Assembly: GCF_927798095.1 (NCBI RefSeq)
Contig: NZ_CAKMMF010000035.1
Location: 1-51,439 of the forward strand
DNA from: Paenibacillus plantiphilus
GTDB lineage: Bacteria > Bacillota > Bacilli > Paenibacillales > Paenibacillaceae
Length of the DNA stretch: 51,439 bases
Direction: 5' to 3'
Shown piece by piece: positions 32,221 to 40,154 of this stretch (positions within the stretch are counted from its first letter, which is position 1; each line of letters starts with the position of its first letter). The notes under the pieces are model-generated. The model did no database searches and was not told the origin of the DNA. It was given only the letters and a program-made list of their open reading frames with translations. The translations under genes and the position numbers were made by a program.

Positions 32221-33139
32221 TTGACCGTCCCTCTTCCTTATTTACGCTTGCTTCTGTCGGCATTCGAACCGCAGACTCCAATATAGGCACACGCTGTACA
32301 ACCACCCTGGCTTTCTCCGCATCCAATTCCTGAGGAAGGACGAATATACCGAGCCGCCCGTCCTTCATATCAAGCTTGGCCATCGGCACAAGGGCAGGCT
32401 CTCCGTCATCGCGATACACACCCAGTATCGTCGCCAAATCGAACAGGATCGCCTGCCGCTGTCCAAGATTGCTCAGTGTCGCCTTCCCGTTAGCGTTGAA
32501 AGGGGTCAGTATGACGCCAATGCCACGCTCGGCAACCAGCTCCTGATTCGATGACAGACCTACGTTCATCATATAAATATCGCCAACGAACAAATCCGGC
32601 CCATCGATGCGGACTTGCGCAACGGCAGCCTCCGCTATATGCGACAGCATTTTGCCGGACTTCAATTTAAATACAAGAATGAGTGTCAGACAGCCTGCAA
32701 TAATGCCTCCGATCAACCCTAAGCCAGCGGAGGTCAGACTGGTCACGAGAGCAGTCAAAATAACGAGATAATTACGGCCCTCGAACACCATCGCAATGCC
32801 TTCTATATAGGTTGTCCCGCGCGGAACTAGCTCCATACTATCGATTTTGGACAGTGTTTCCCGCTCCATCTTGCGCACATCACGGAATTGCTGTGCCGCC
32901 AGTGTCAGAAAGGTGATGGCCGTATAATCCTTCTTGAACAGCGCAGGTACAGCGACCGCTCCCAAAGCTGCAGCGATTACACCTAGCGATATATGTATAA
33001 TCCTGCCATGCGGGTAAGTCGGATACTGCCGATAATCGGTACGAAGCATCAGTAATCTGGCGATAATACCGAACGCCAATCCAAGCAGTATGCCAACCAG
33101 CGCATTTTGCGGCTGTCCCCATCTGATCAGGTCCATCAT
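32213..33139 (-). CDS. YIEGIA family membrane protein (YphB-like)
   Basis: A 308-residue protein containing the eponymous motif YIEGIAMVFEGRNYL near residue 126. The N-terminal half has several hydrophobic helices (LVGILLGLAFGIIARLLM and others) and the C-terminal half is a soluble mixed domain (VGLSSNQELVAERGIGVILT). It corresponds to B. subtilis yphB, linked to spore envelope assembly. The start is ATG 33139, with AGAGGGG upstream; the frame to 33274 is an extension into the upstream gene. It sits between yphA and the small partner gene, as a three-gene unit. Confidence 0.85.
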   Translation of the reverse strand: MMDLIRWGQPQNALVGILLGLAFGIIARLLMLRTDYRQYPTYPHGRIIHISLGVIAAALGAVAVPALFKKDYTAITFLTLAAQQFRDVRKMERETLSKIDSMELVPRGTTYIEGIAMVFEGRNYLVILTALVTSLTSAGLGLIGGIIAGCLTLILVFKLKSGKMLSHIAEAAVAQVRIDGPDLFVGDIYMMNVGLSSNQELVAERGIGVILTPFNANGKATLSNLGQRQAILFDLATILGVYRDDGEPALVPMAKLDMKDGRLGIFVLPQELDAEKARVVVQRVPILESAVRMPTEASVNKEEGRSNG

Positions 33140-33156
33140 GATGCTCTGCCCCTCTC

Positions 33157-33783
33157 TTAATGCTCGGCTCGTTTGAGTTGTCTGACCAGCCATTCCCCCA
33201 GCCTTCTCAAATAGCCCTTCAGGCCTGCGGTTATTCTGCCAGCCGCGAACGCAACGGCCAACCCGTCCCACCAAGCTAAGGCGCCCAGCGTAAAGGGCTC
33301 CGCGTGGCTGAAACTGCGAACTAGTTCAACGATGACTGCCATGACAGAAGCCAAGACGATTGTGAGCAGCTGAGAGCGGAACCGCTCAACCATAGCACCG
33401 GCCAGAATGCCGGCCGCCAAAGCGCCGTCCCAGCCCGGAGCCAGCACGATAAATACCGGATCGACCGCATACATGAAACGTATCCACATCCAGACCAGGC
33501 CAGCGAATAGGGAGCTGGCGAGTACGAACACCAATTGCATGCCCGGATTGTCCATCACAACCGAAACGATGACGATTGCGAGAAACAGCACCACACTTCC
33601 CTTCACTGTCAGCCCCGCCCCTACAGGCAGCTCCAATGTCTGCAACAGCAACAGCCCTCCGATAAGTATGGCGAGCATTCGCGAAGATATGCCCTCTGAC
33701 GCTTGCCGCTCCCATCCTGTCGCATACAGAATCATTCCGATCGTAAGCAGCCATATCGTCATAAATCCATCGTTCAACACCAT
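33157..33783 (-). CDS. yphA: YphA family membrane protein
   Basis: An about 208-residue protein with five or six hydrophobic helices and no catalytic motif. Length and position directly before the YIEGIA gene match B. subtilis yphA. The start is uncertain: GTG, ATG and TTG codons cluster between 33786 and 33777 around AGAGGTGA, and ATG 33783 is used here. The function is unknown, and the link to sporulation comes only from the neighbours. Confidence 0.7.
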   Translation of the reverse strand: MVLNDGFMTIWLLTIGMILYATGWERQASEGISSRMLAILIGGLLLLQTLELPVGAGLTVKGSVVLFLAIVIVSVVMDNPGMQLVFVLASSLFAGLVWMWIRFMYAVDPVFIVLAPGWDGALAAGILAGAMVERFRSQLLTIVLASVMAVIVELVRSFSHAEPFTLGALAWWDGLAVAFAAGRITAGLKGYLRRLGEWLVRQLKRAEH

Positions 33784-33850
33784 CACCTCTCGATGACCCT
33801 ATTATGTGCTTCAATGGACACCCCTCATACAGCCCGCATAATCCGCACGC

Positions 33851-33895
33851 AAAAAAGCCGCCCCTCAAGCAGATAGCTGCAAGATAGACGGCTTT
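33851..33895 (-). terminator. Terminator of rpsA
   Basis: Minus-strand stem AAAGCCG / CGGCTTT with an inner GCAG/CTGC, followed by TTT. It begins about 20 bases after the rpsA stop codon. Confidence 0.85.
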
Positions 33896-33915
33896 CAGTA
33901 ACCGTAATGAACGGT

Positions 33916-35145
33916 CTACTTCAGTTTACTCAGTTTGTCGCCAAAACGTTCTGCAAGCGAGTAGCTCATGCTTTGGTTGCTCAAGCTTACATTCGGATTG
34001 TCGATTGCTTCAATCTTTTGTTGACGAGGCGCTCTCTCCGGTCTTGGAGCTTGCTCTGGCGCTTCTTCCGTTTCTTTGATGCTCAGGCTGACACGCTTCT
34101 CCGCAGGGTTGAAGTCAAGCACTTTCGCTTTAACCTCTTGACCCTCTTGTACGACCTCATGCGGAGTTGCCACATGACGGTGCGCCAATTGAGAGATATG
34201 AACGAGTCCTTCTACGCCAGGCGCGATCTCAACGAAGACGCCAAAGTTAACGATACGACGAACCGTACCTGTTACGATGTCGCCTGTATTGAATTTCGAG
34301 CCTGCATTATCCCAAGGACCTGGCTCTGCAGCTTTCATGCTCAAGCTGATCTTGCCAGCAGCCGGATCAACCTTCAGCACTTTAACGCGCACTGCTTGAC
34401 CTTCGGTTACGATATCCTTCGGATGAGCAACATGCTGCCATGAGAGCTCGGATACGTGAACAAGGCCGTCAATGCCGCCGATATCAACGAAAGCTCCGAA
34501 TGGAGTCAACCGTTGAACCGTACCTTCCAGCTCTTGGCCAACCTGCAAATCGCCAATGATCTGCTGTTTGTTCTGTTCGAATTCCTGATCCAGCACTTCC
34601 TTCTGGGACAGGATCACTTTGTTGTTCTCGCGATCGATCTCCTTCACTTTGACGCGAAGCGTGCGACCCTTGTAATCGCTGAAATCTTCTACAAAGTGAC
34701 GCTCAACCATAGAAGCGGGAATGAAGCCGCGAACGCCAATATCAGCTACAAGACCGCCTTTGACAACGTCGGCCACTGCAACTTCGAATACTTCACCGCT
34801 GTCGAAGCGTGCTTGCAGCACATCCCATGCGCGCTCGCCATCGATAACTTTTTTCGAGAGAACAAGCTTCTCCTTCTCATCGTCAATGCTGACAACCTTC
34901 AATTCCACTTCTTGACCGATCGTTACAGCATCGGCAGCATTTTCAAGCTGAACCGAGGAGAGCTCGCGAAGTGGAATAACGCCGTCATATTTATATCCAA
35001 GGCTTACATAAGCTTGGTTATCCTCAATTTTGACGATCGTGCCTTTCACTGTGTCCCCTTTTTTCAAGGTGACGAAATTATCCATAGCCTCCTGGCTAAT
35101 TGTTTCCGCAGGAGCGGACTCTTGAACGTTTGTTTCTTCTGACAT
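33916..35145 (-). CDS. rpsA: S1-domain ribosomal protein (YpfD/RpsA-like)
   Basis: RNA-binding protein with four tandem S1 domains in 409 residues, starting near residues 24, 110, 195 and 280. The third and fourth are the most canonical (GAFVDIGGIDGLVHVSELSW and GVFVEIAPGVEGLVHISQLA). Firmicute versions have four repeats rather than the six of E. coli S1, and their need in translation is weaker. The C-terminus is charged (EEAPEQAPRPERAPRQ). The start is ATG 35145, eight bases after GAGGAGGT. It follows cmk and plsC on the same strand, the classical cmk-rpsA linkage. Confidence 0.95.
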   Translation of the reverse strand: MSEETNVQESAPAETISQEAMDNFVTLKKGDTVKGTIVKIEDNQAYVSLGYKYDGVIPLRELSSVQLENAADAVTIGQEVELKVVSIDDEKEKLVLSKKVIDGERAWDVLQARFDSGEVFEVAVADVVKGGLVADIGVRGFIPASMVERHFVEDFSDYKGRTLRVKVKEIDRENNKVILSQKEVLDQEFEQNKQQIIGDLQVGQELEGTVQRLTPFGAFVDIGGIDGLVHVSELSWQHVAHPKDIVTEGQAVRVKVLKVDPAAGKISLSMKAAEPGPWDNAGSKFNTGDIVTGTVRRIVNFGVFVEIAPGVEGLVHISQLAHRHVATPHEVVQEGQEVKAKVLDFNPAEKRVSLSIKETEEAPEQAPRPERAPRQQKIEAIDNPNVSLSNQSMSYSLAERFGDKLSKLK

Positions 35146-35239
35146 TTTAAAATACCTCCTCAATTCATACCCCAACTTTATTTAAACGTGCAGACCACAA
35201 TTTGAATCATGAATTGCAGCGCACCGCCTAAAACAACAC

Positions 35240-35818
35240 TTATTTTCTTTGTTCAACCAATTCACGGATACTGCCCATGATGGTTTGCGTCAACCTATCC
35301 AATACATCGGAAGAAGAGTCCTGTATAAATGCAGACATTTCTATCGGTTTGCCATAATAAATTCTCATCTTGCGAAACAAGCCGTACTTGCCGATTATCG
35401 CACAAGGCACAACGGTTGATTTGCTTCTCAGCGCTATCATCGCCGCACCCTTCTTGCCCATTGCATCCCCCGCGTTGCGTGTCCCTTCAGGAAAAATCCC
35501 CATGACTCCGCCCGCTTCGAGCAAAGTGATCGCAGATCTGATCGCATCCTTGCTGACGCCTCCGCGCTTAACCGGGAATGCGCCGACACCTCGGATCAGA
35601 GGACCGAAGAGCGGAATTCTGAACAGCTCTGCCTTTGCCATAAAATGAACCATTCGGTCCAGCTTGATGCCAACTGTAGGCGGGTCGAAAAAGCTGATAT
35701 GATTGGAAGCCAGCACCACTGGCCCTGTCGCCGGAATGTTCTCCAGGCCATGCGCCTCGAAACGAAAAAATATGGCGTATAGAAAACGGAGCAGGCCGCG
35801 GCAAACTTTATATAACAT
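35240..35818 (-). CDS. plsC: 1-acyl-sn-glycerol-3-phosphate acyltransferase
   Basis: Adds the second acyl chain to lysophosphatidic acid, giving phosphatidic acid. The catalytic NHISFFD (H-x4-D, residues about 39-45) and the phosphate-binding FPEGTRNAG near residue 111 are intact. A hydrophobic N-terminal stretch anchors it. 192 residues, short but normal for this subfamily. The start has GGAGGCGAAG upstream within the cmk end; the gap to cmk is three bases, so the two are co-translated. Confidence 0.93.
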   Translation of the reverse strand: MLYKVCRGLLRFLYAIFFRFEAHGLENIPATGPVVLASNHISFFDPPTVGIKLDRMVHFMAKAELFRIPLFGPLIRGVGAFPVKRGGVSKDAIRSAITLLEAGGVMGIFPEGTRNAGDAMGKKGAAMIALRSKSTVVPCAIIGKYGLFRKMRIYYGKPIEMSAFIQDSSSDVLDRLTQTIMGSIRELVEQRK

Positions 35819-35821
35819 AGT

Positions 35822-36523
35822 TTACTTCGCCTCCGCCATTTTGGTTCGGCTCAAGTCTACAATAAGTGCGACAACTTGATCGATTGTTAGCTCAGAACTG
35901 TCTATGACGACGGCATCCTGTGCACATATAAGCGGAGAAACCTCACGCTTCTCGTCACTCTCATCACGCTCGGCAATTTCCTGTTCAAGCTGCTCCAAGG
36001 TGATGCTGCCATCATGCTTGAGCTCCTTGAACCGGCGCAGGGCGCGAATTCCGACACTTGCAGTCAAGTATATCTTCAGTTCGGCATCTGGAAGCACATG
36101 CGAGCCGATATCGCGCCCGTCCATGACGATTCCTTTGCCGGCAGCCAATAGCCTCTGCAGCTCGACCAGACGAATTCGGACTGGCTCATGAGAAGCAACC
36201 TCGGACACCCGAAGCGTGACCTCCCGCGTGCGAATCGCCTCCGTCACGTCCTCTTCATCCAATAGTACGATCTGTCCCTGCTCGCCTTGCTTTAGCCGAA
36301 TATGCAGCCTGGCAACGAGCGTTCTCAGCCCTTCCGAATCGCCGCTTGCAATACCTGCCCGATTCGCTGCTAAAGTAACAGCCCGATACATAGCTCCGGT
36401 ATCGATGTAAATATAGCCGAGTTGCTCGGCGACTTTGCGGGCCACAGTACTCTTTCCCGCGCCGGCAGGTCCGTCAATCGCCACGTTCATACGATCGATG
36501 CCCTGTCCCCCATCCTTGCTCAA
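35822..36523 (-). CDS. cmk: Cytidylate kinase
   Basis: Phosphorylates CMP and dCMP with ATP. The P-loop GPAGAGKSTVA, IDTGAMYRA and the nucleotide-binding DGRDIGSHVLPDAELKIYL are all present. Start choice: TTG 36523 has AAGGAGG ten bases upstream and gives 233 residues. The internal ATG 36490 would start exactly at MNVAIDGPAGAGKS (222 residues), as in most homologues, but has only a weak AGGG. I favour the TTG on the binding site and treat the ATG as the alternative. First gene of the cmk-plsC-rpsA unit. Confidence 0.93.
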   Translation of the reverse strand: MSKDGGQGIDRMNVAIDGPAGAGKSTVARKVAEQLGYIYIDTGAMYRAVTLAANRAGIASGDSEGLRTLVARLHIRLKQGEQGQIVLLDEEDVTEAIRTREVTLRVSEVASHEPVRIRLVELQRLLAAGKGIVMDGRDIGSHVLPDAELKIYLTASVGIRALRRFKELKHDGSITLEQLEQEIAERDESDEKREVSPLICAQDAVVIDSSELTIDQVVALIVDLSRTKMAEAK

Positions 36524-36580
36524 CGGTGACAAACCTCCTTGATTGCTGCCTTCGACACCCAGCCCTGAATAATCTTCAAG

Positions 36581-36601
36581 AAAAAAGCAGGCTCTGCCTG
36601 C
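36581..36601 (-). terminator. Short terminator between the DUF5359-like gene and cmk
   Basis: Minus-strand GCAGGC, 3-base loop, GCCTGC and six T, about 55 bases after the stop of the small gene at 36657. It resembles the mtrB terminator stem at 5723-5747. Confidence 0.82.
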
Positions 36602-36656
36602 GTGTATAAAAAAATTATACCACAGCACCATGGGAGATGCAAAGAACGCAAACAGG

Positions 36657-36869
36657 CTAGAAGGGGACTCCCTCTAGCCGATCAACACCTGTAACCCAAT
36701 TTCTCACGACAGGTATTTGAAGCGCAAGCTGGCTTAACATAATGGCAAGCAGAAGCATAATTACAATTTTTTTCAATATATTCGTCACGTCGTCAGACCA
36801 TTCAATCAGCCGCTTCGCGGAGCTCATCGTTGAATGCCGGCCACGTCCTGTCCAGTGGCGCTTCTTCAT
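36657..36869 (-). CDS. Small single-helix membrane protein (YpfB/DUF5359-like)
   Basis: A 70-residue protein with a basic, serine-rich N-terminus (MKKRHWTGRGRHSTMSSAKR), a central charged stretch and one membrane helix (KKIVIMLLLAIMLSQLALQI), then a short outer tail. Position between ypfA (PilZ) and cmk matches ypfB in B. subtilis. The start is ATG 36869, with AAAGGGATG upstream. The function is unknown. Confidence 0.65.
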   Translation of the reverse strand: MKKRHWTGRGRHSTMSSAKRLIEWSDDVTNILKKIVIMLLLAIMLSQLALQIPVVRNWVTGVDRLEGVPF

Positions 36870-36972
36870 AGAAACATCCCTTTCTCCAATACAGGATGGG
36901 GTTAGTTTTTCCATGAATGGCTGTGTTATTCATGTCCTTCCAGGAATGAAATTTTGTACTTTCAGTGACAGC

Positions 36973-37626
36973 CTATTTTTTACGATAGTCAAGCTGCCGC
37001 TCAAAGCAGAAACGGATGATTTTCTGACGCTCGCTATCCGAGATGCTGGCAAATTTGGCCATCACCTGATTGCGGCCGGTTTCCATATCTTTGACACGCA
37101 CAATCTCGGCTTTGAACTGCGCATGCTCTACTGTGCCATTTCGATAAGGAATCAGCAGCCAGCAATCCAGCTCTTGACTCGTTTTTAGCGGCCAACGTTT
37201 GTCGCACAGGAACGAAATCCCCCCGCCCCCTACATCATCAGTCATCCCGATGAAACGGACATGCGACGACATTCTAATCGCTATTTCAAGCTCTGCCGCC
37301 ACACGAAGAAAGGAACGGCGCTGCACACTCGTAATTGCGTCAAGCTGGGGCTTGCGGATGCGAATCAGCTTCACAACATCATCCTTAAATCCAAGCACAT
37401 GGGAGTTGAAATAATGCTTGACGCCATCTCCGGATACGAAATAAATGGAAAGCTCGTCACCGAGAAACAGTCGTTTGTATTTCCCAGTTCCTTCGATTAT
37501 GGGAACATCGATCAGCAGCTCGTCCTCATGCTCATCTTCCACTCTTGATTTATATTCCATTGCCGCTTCTTCCTCATCGGATGAGGCCACCTGCAAGAAT
37601 AAGAAATGCTTCACTTTCGGCAACAT
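36973..37626 (-). CDS. PilZ-domain c-di-GMP receptor (YpfA/MotI-like)
   Basis: A 217-residue protein with an N-terminal YcgR-like domain (residues 15-95) and a C-terminal PilZ domain. The c-di-GMP contacts are the RxxxR motif in QRRSFLRV near residue 104 and DVGGGGISF near residue 131, where the usual D/N-x-S-x-x-G has a glycine for the serine. In B. subtilis the orthologue acts as a flagellar clutch that slows the motor when c-di-GMP is high. The start has GGGAGGG upstream. It lies between ypeB and the small membrane gene, as in B. subtilis. Confidence 0.88.
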   Translation of the reverse strand: MLPKVKHFLFLQVASSDEEEAAMEYKSRVEDEHEDELLIDVPIIEGTGKYKRLFLGDELSIYFVSGDGVKHYFNSHVLGFKDDVVKLIRIRKPQLDAITSVQRRSFLRVAAELEIAIRMSSHVRFIGMTDDVGGGGISFLCDKRWPLKTSQELDCWLLIPYRNGTVEHAQFKAEIVRVKDMETGRNQVMAKFASISDSERQKIIRFCFERQLDYRKK

Positions 37627-37695
37627 AGTCTTTAGTCCCTCCCATTTTCTAGATTATAGCACAGCATGTCGAAATTTGGGGAGAGGTTCTATGAG

Positions 37696-37725
37696 AAAAG
37701 GACGAGCCAACAGCAGCTCGTCCTT
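37696..37725 (-). terminator. Terminator of ypeB
   Basis: Minus-strand AAGGACGAGC and its complement form a 10-bp stem, followed by TTTTCTC, about ten bases after the ypeB stop. Confidence 0.75.
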
Positions 37726-37735
37726 CATCCCATTA

Positions 37736-39070
37736 TTATGCCGACAGTTGTTCGATGGACTCTTCAAGTCCGGTTTCGGCATTAATATATATGCGATACT
37801 TGCCGCCATTGATTCGGCCTGTAAATTCATGGCACAGCACTTCATTGCCAGCGTCACTCTTGATCAGAGCCATCCTCTGAGAGAATGTCTTGAAATCAGG
37901 ATTCAACGACTTGCGCGCCTGTGCGGCATCAAGCTTAGGCTTCGGGATATTGCGCTTATGGTGCTCATACACATAATCGTTGGCCTGCAGTCCCACAGCT
38001 TCGCCATTATCCAGCGCTACCTTGACAATGAGCTTCTCTGGGTAGATGAGCACCCCATTCTGCGATGCCACACAAGTGAAGACGGCAATATTGGAGAATT
38101 CACTGTAATTGACTGCTTCCATTCCTTTATAGCCGTGACGCTCTAGAAACTCGATCCCTTTGCGCTCCGCTTCGCCCACCTTCAGTGTCGCTTTACCGAC
38201 GTCACGCGGATTCATGAACGAAATTAATTGGCCGCCCTGCTGCGTAAAGTCCATTTGGACCGGTTTGTCCGTATTTGGACCCTTCGCCGTTACGGAGAAG
38301 GAAGCGTACTCTGTTCCCTTTCCGTTCTCCACCACTTTAATTCCACTCGTATCCTTCAAGCTGAGAAAATGTGCCGCAGTCTTCTTAATCTCTTCGGCTG
38401 TCTTTTTGCCGCCGCCAAGCATCTTGATTGTTCGCTTCTGATACATGCTGCTGACCGAAGGTCCCCAGTTGATCTCTGGATATTCGCCCACCTTCTTGTC
38501 TACAGTCTTGAAGCCGTCGATGATTGAGTTGTCCAGCGTAGAATTCTCCGATGCCAGCGCAATCTCCACGTCCATCCAGCGCAGGTTTTTGGCGAGCACC
38601 TTATCCTGAACAGCATATAGATCCTTCGCAATTTCCTTGGAGCTGGCATATAGTGTTTTGAGCGTCTTGTATTCGTCTGGAGATAACGGATTCTTCGTCA
38701 GATCACGAACGGAAGTCTTATACGAGAAGTTGGCGATCCGCGATAGAAACTCCTCGGTTTTGCTGAATGGCAGAAGCGTAAGCGGCAGCTGGTTAATCTC
38801 ATTCTGCGCCTCGCTGGTCAATCGCCATACATTGACCAAACCTTTGCGATGGAAGCCCTGCGAGGTTGAATTAACAGCCAACGTATTACCCAGCTCGCGA
38901 TGAAGCTGCTCGACATGATAGCTCAGATCATGGAATGCGCGCTGGTATTGATTCTCGGCTTTGATCAATATGGAGTTTTTATCCTGATGCTCTTGATAGC
39001 CCCAATAGATCGATCCGATAAAAAACAGTGTCATGACTGGAAACAATACGGCACTTAATCGACGGTACAT
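37736..39070 (-). CDS. ypeB: Germination protein YpeB
   Basis: Spore protein needed for the stability and localisation of the cortex-lytic enzyme SleB. A short N-terminal membrane segment (LSAVLFPVMTLFFIGSIYWG, residues about 5-24) is followed by a long helical region and C-terminal PepSY-type repeats (from about residue 220; EAERKGIEFLERHGYKGMEA). 444 residues, normal. The sleB gene that normally lies directly upstream is missing; a 52-residue zinc-ribbon gene is there instead. Its AAAGGAGC binding site lies in the 3' arm of a long hairpin (39076-39132). Confidence 0.93.
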   Translation of the reverse strand: MYRRLSAVLFPVMTLFFIGSIYWGYQEHQDKNSILIKAENQYQRAFHDLSYHVEQLHRELGNTLAVNSTSQGFHRKGLVNVWRLTSEAQNEINQLPLTLLPFSKTEEFLSRIANFSYKTSVRDLTKNPLSPDEYKTLKTLYASSKEIAKDLYAVQDKVLAKNLRWMDVEIALASENSTLDNSIIDGFKTVDKKVGEYPEINWGPSVSSMYQKRTIKMLGGGKKTAEEIKKTAAHFLSLKDTSGIKVVENGKGTEYASFSVTAKGPNTDKPVQMDFTQQGGQLISFMNPRDVGKATLKVGEAERKGIEFLERHGYKGMEAVNYSEFSNIAVFTCVASQNGVLIYPEKLIVKVALDNGEAVGLQANDYVYEHHKRNIPKPKLDAAQARKSLNPDFKTFSQRMALIKSDAGNEVLCHEFTGRINGGKYRIYINAETGLEESIEQLSA

Positions 39071-39075
39071 AAGGC

Positions 39076-39132
39076 AAAAGCTCCTTTCGTGTGCAAAACC
39101 TGGTGTTAGTTTGGTTTGCCGAAAGGAGCTTT
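39076..39132 (-). promoter_or_regulatory. Hairpin that includes the ypeB ribosome binding site
   Basis: On the minus strand AAAGCTCCTTTCGGCAAACC pairs with GGTTTTGC...CGAAAGGAGCTTTT. The 3' arm contains the ypeB Shine-Dalgarno. It can serve as a terminator for the upstream small gene (TTTT follows), as a block on ypeB translation, or both. Confidence 0.75.
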
Positions 39133-39164
39133 ATGCATGTTTTGTTTGTAATTGTGAATCTCCG

Positions 39165-39323
39165 CTAAAGCGCAACCTCCTGAATTTCGAAATCCAGCGT
39201 ATTGTTGCAGAGACACTGCTTGAAGCCCGTATCAATCTTACCCTTCTCCCGACGACCGCGAAGAACGAATTTCTCACCGCAGATGTTGCATCGTATAGCT
39301 ACCTTTACACGCGACAAACTCAT
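39165..39323 (-). CDS. Small zinc-ribbon protein (52 aa)
   Basis: An ORF of 52 residues, too short for routine calling: it starts MSLSRVKVAIRCNICGEKF, continues with basic RGRREKGK and ends in KQCLCNNTLDFEIQEVAL. The pairs C-x2-C and C-x-C suit a single zinc ion. AGGAGG lies four to five bases before the ATG. A TATAAT-like box (39368-39373) and a hairpin (39336-39356) precede it. It occupies the place of sleB upstream of ypeB. The function is unknown. Confidence 0.75.
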   Translation of the reverse strand: MSLSRVKVAIRCNICGEKFVLRGRREKGKIDTGFKQCLCNNTLDFEIQEVAL

Positions 39324-39335
39324 GGTTCCTCCTAA

Positions 39336-39356
39336 AAGTTTTGCGTAGCAAAACTT
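39336..39356. promoter_or_regulatory. Perfect 9-bp hairpin in the leader of the zinc-ribbon gene
   Basis: AAGTTTTGC, loop GTA, GCAAAACTT. On the minus strand it ends directly before the AGGAGG of the small gene and follows a TATAAT-like -10 at 39373-39368. It may protect the mRNA end or end prsW transcripts. Confidence 0.6.
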
Positions 39357-39383
39357 GCTTTACCTCTATTATAGGCAGAAGCG

Positions 39384-40082
39384 TTAGAGATTAACCTCTT
39401 CCTCGCGCAGCAGCATACGAAACGGAGATCTTGCGTTGGCGCGGTTCATCTTCCTCAATCCTTTGACCCATAAATAAATCATGAGCGGGATCATGAACCA
39501 TATCCAGTACGTCGTGCCCGACCCGATAATCCAGTCATAAACGCCATGCTCCAGCAGCGGAATGGACAATGACATCAACAGGAACAAGCGGGTTCGCGAT
39601 GCAGCCGAAGCGAATTTGGCTTTGCCCAAATAATAGCCCATGGTGACGCCAAACAATGCATGTCCAGACACCGGAAGCAGCGCCCGGCCAAGCAGCGAAC
39701 CGAATGAAGCCGGCTGATATATGGCATACAGAACATTCTCAACTGTCGCAAAACCAAGCGAGATCGCAACCGCATATACAATGCCATCATAGGGCTCGTC
39801 GAACTCCGTATGATTATAGATGATATGATAAAGAACGAACCACTTTATGATTTCCTCTACACCGGAAGAAATGACAAAGGCGAATACGATGGGCTGATCT
39901 CCCCACCAGAGGAGGAGACCGCGTTGTATGACCATAATAGGCAGAACGATCAGCACGCCGAGCAGAAACACACGCACAACCATATGAACCGGCTCCGTGT
40001 CGTATCTGTCTTTGAGATAAAAATAAGTAAGCAGTGCTACTCCAGGAGCAATCGCTGCGGTTAAAATGGAAAGAATCAGCAT
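39384..40082 (-). CDS. prsW: PrsW-type intramembrane protease
   Basis: Multi-pass membrane protease of the PrsW family; in B. subtilis it makes the first cut in the anti-sigma factor RsiW, freeing sigma-W. The active-site motifs are EEIIKW near residue 73 and the helix with GFATVENVLY near residue 110. Histidines follow at SGHALFGVTMGY. About seven or eight hydrophobic helices in 232 residues. The start is ATG 40082; a GTG 15 bases earlier lies in the GAGGAGG binding site. No rsiW/sigW genes are nearby. Confidence 0.9.
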   Translation of the reverse strand: MLILSILTAAIAPGVALLTYFYLKDRYDTEPVHMVVRVFLLGVLIVLPIMVIQRGLLLWWGDQPIVFAFVISSGVEEIIKWFVLYHIIYNHTEFDEPYDGIVYAVAISLGFATVENVLYAIYQPASFGSLLGRALLPVSGHALFGVTMGYYLGKAKFASAASRTRLFLLMSLSIPLLEHGVYDWIIGSGTTYWIWFMIPLMIYLWVKGLRKMNRANARSPFRMLLREEEVNL

Positions 40083-40154
40083 CGTTTCTCTCGCCACCTC
40101 CTCTGATTCAACTGCCCTTGATCCTAAAGGGCGAACCTATACCTGTACCGGAAG

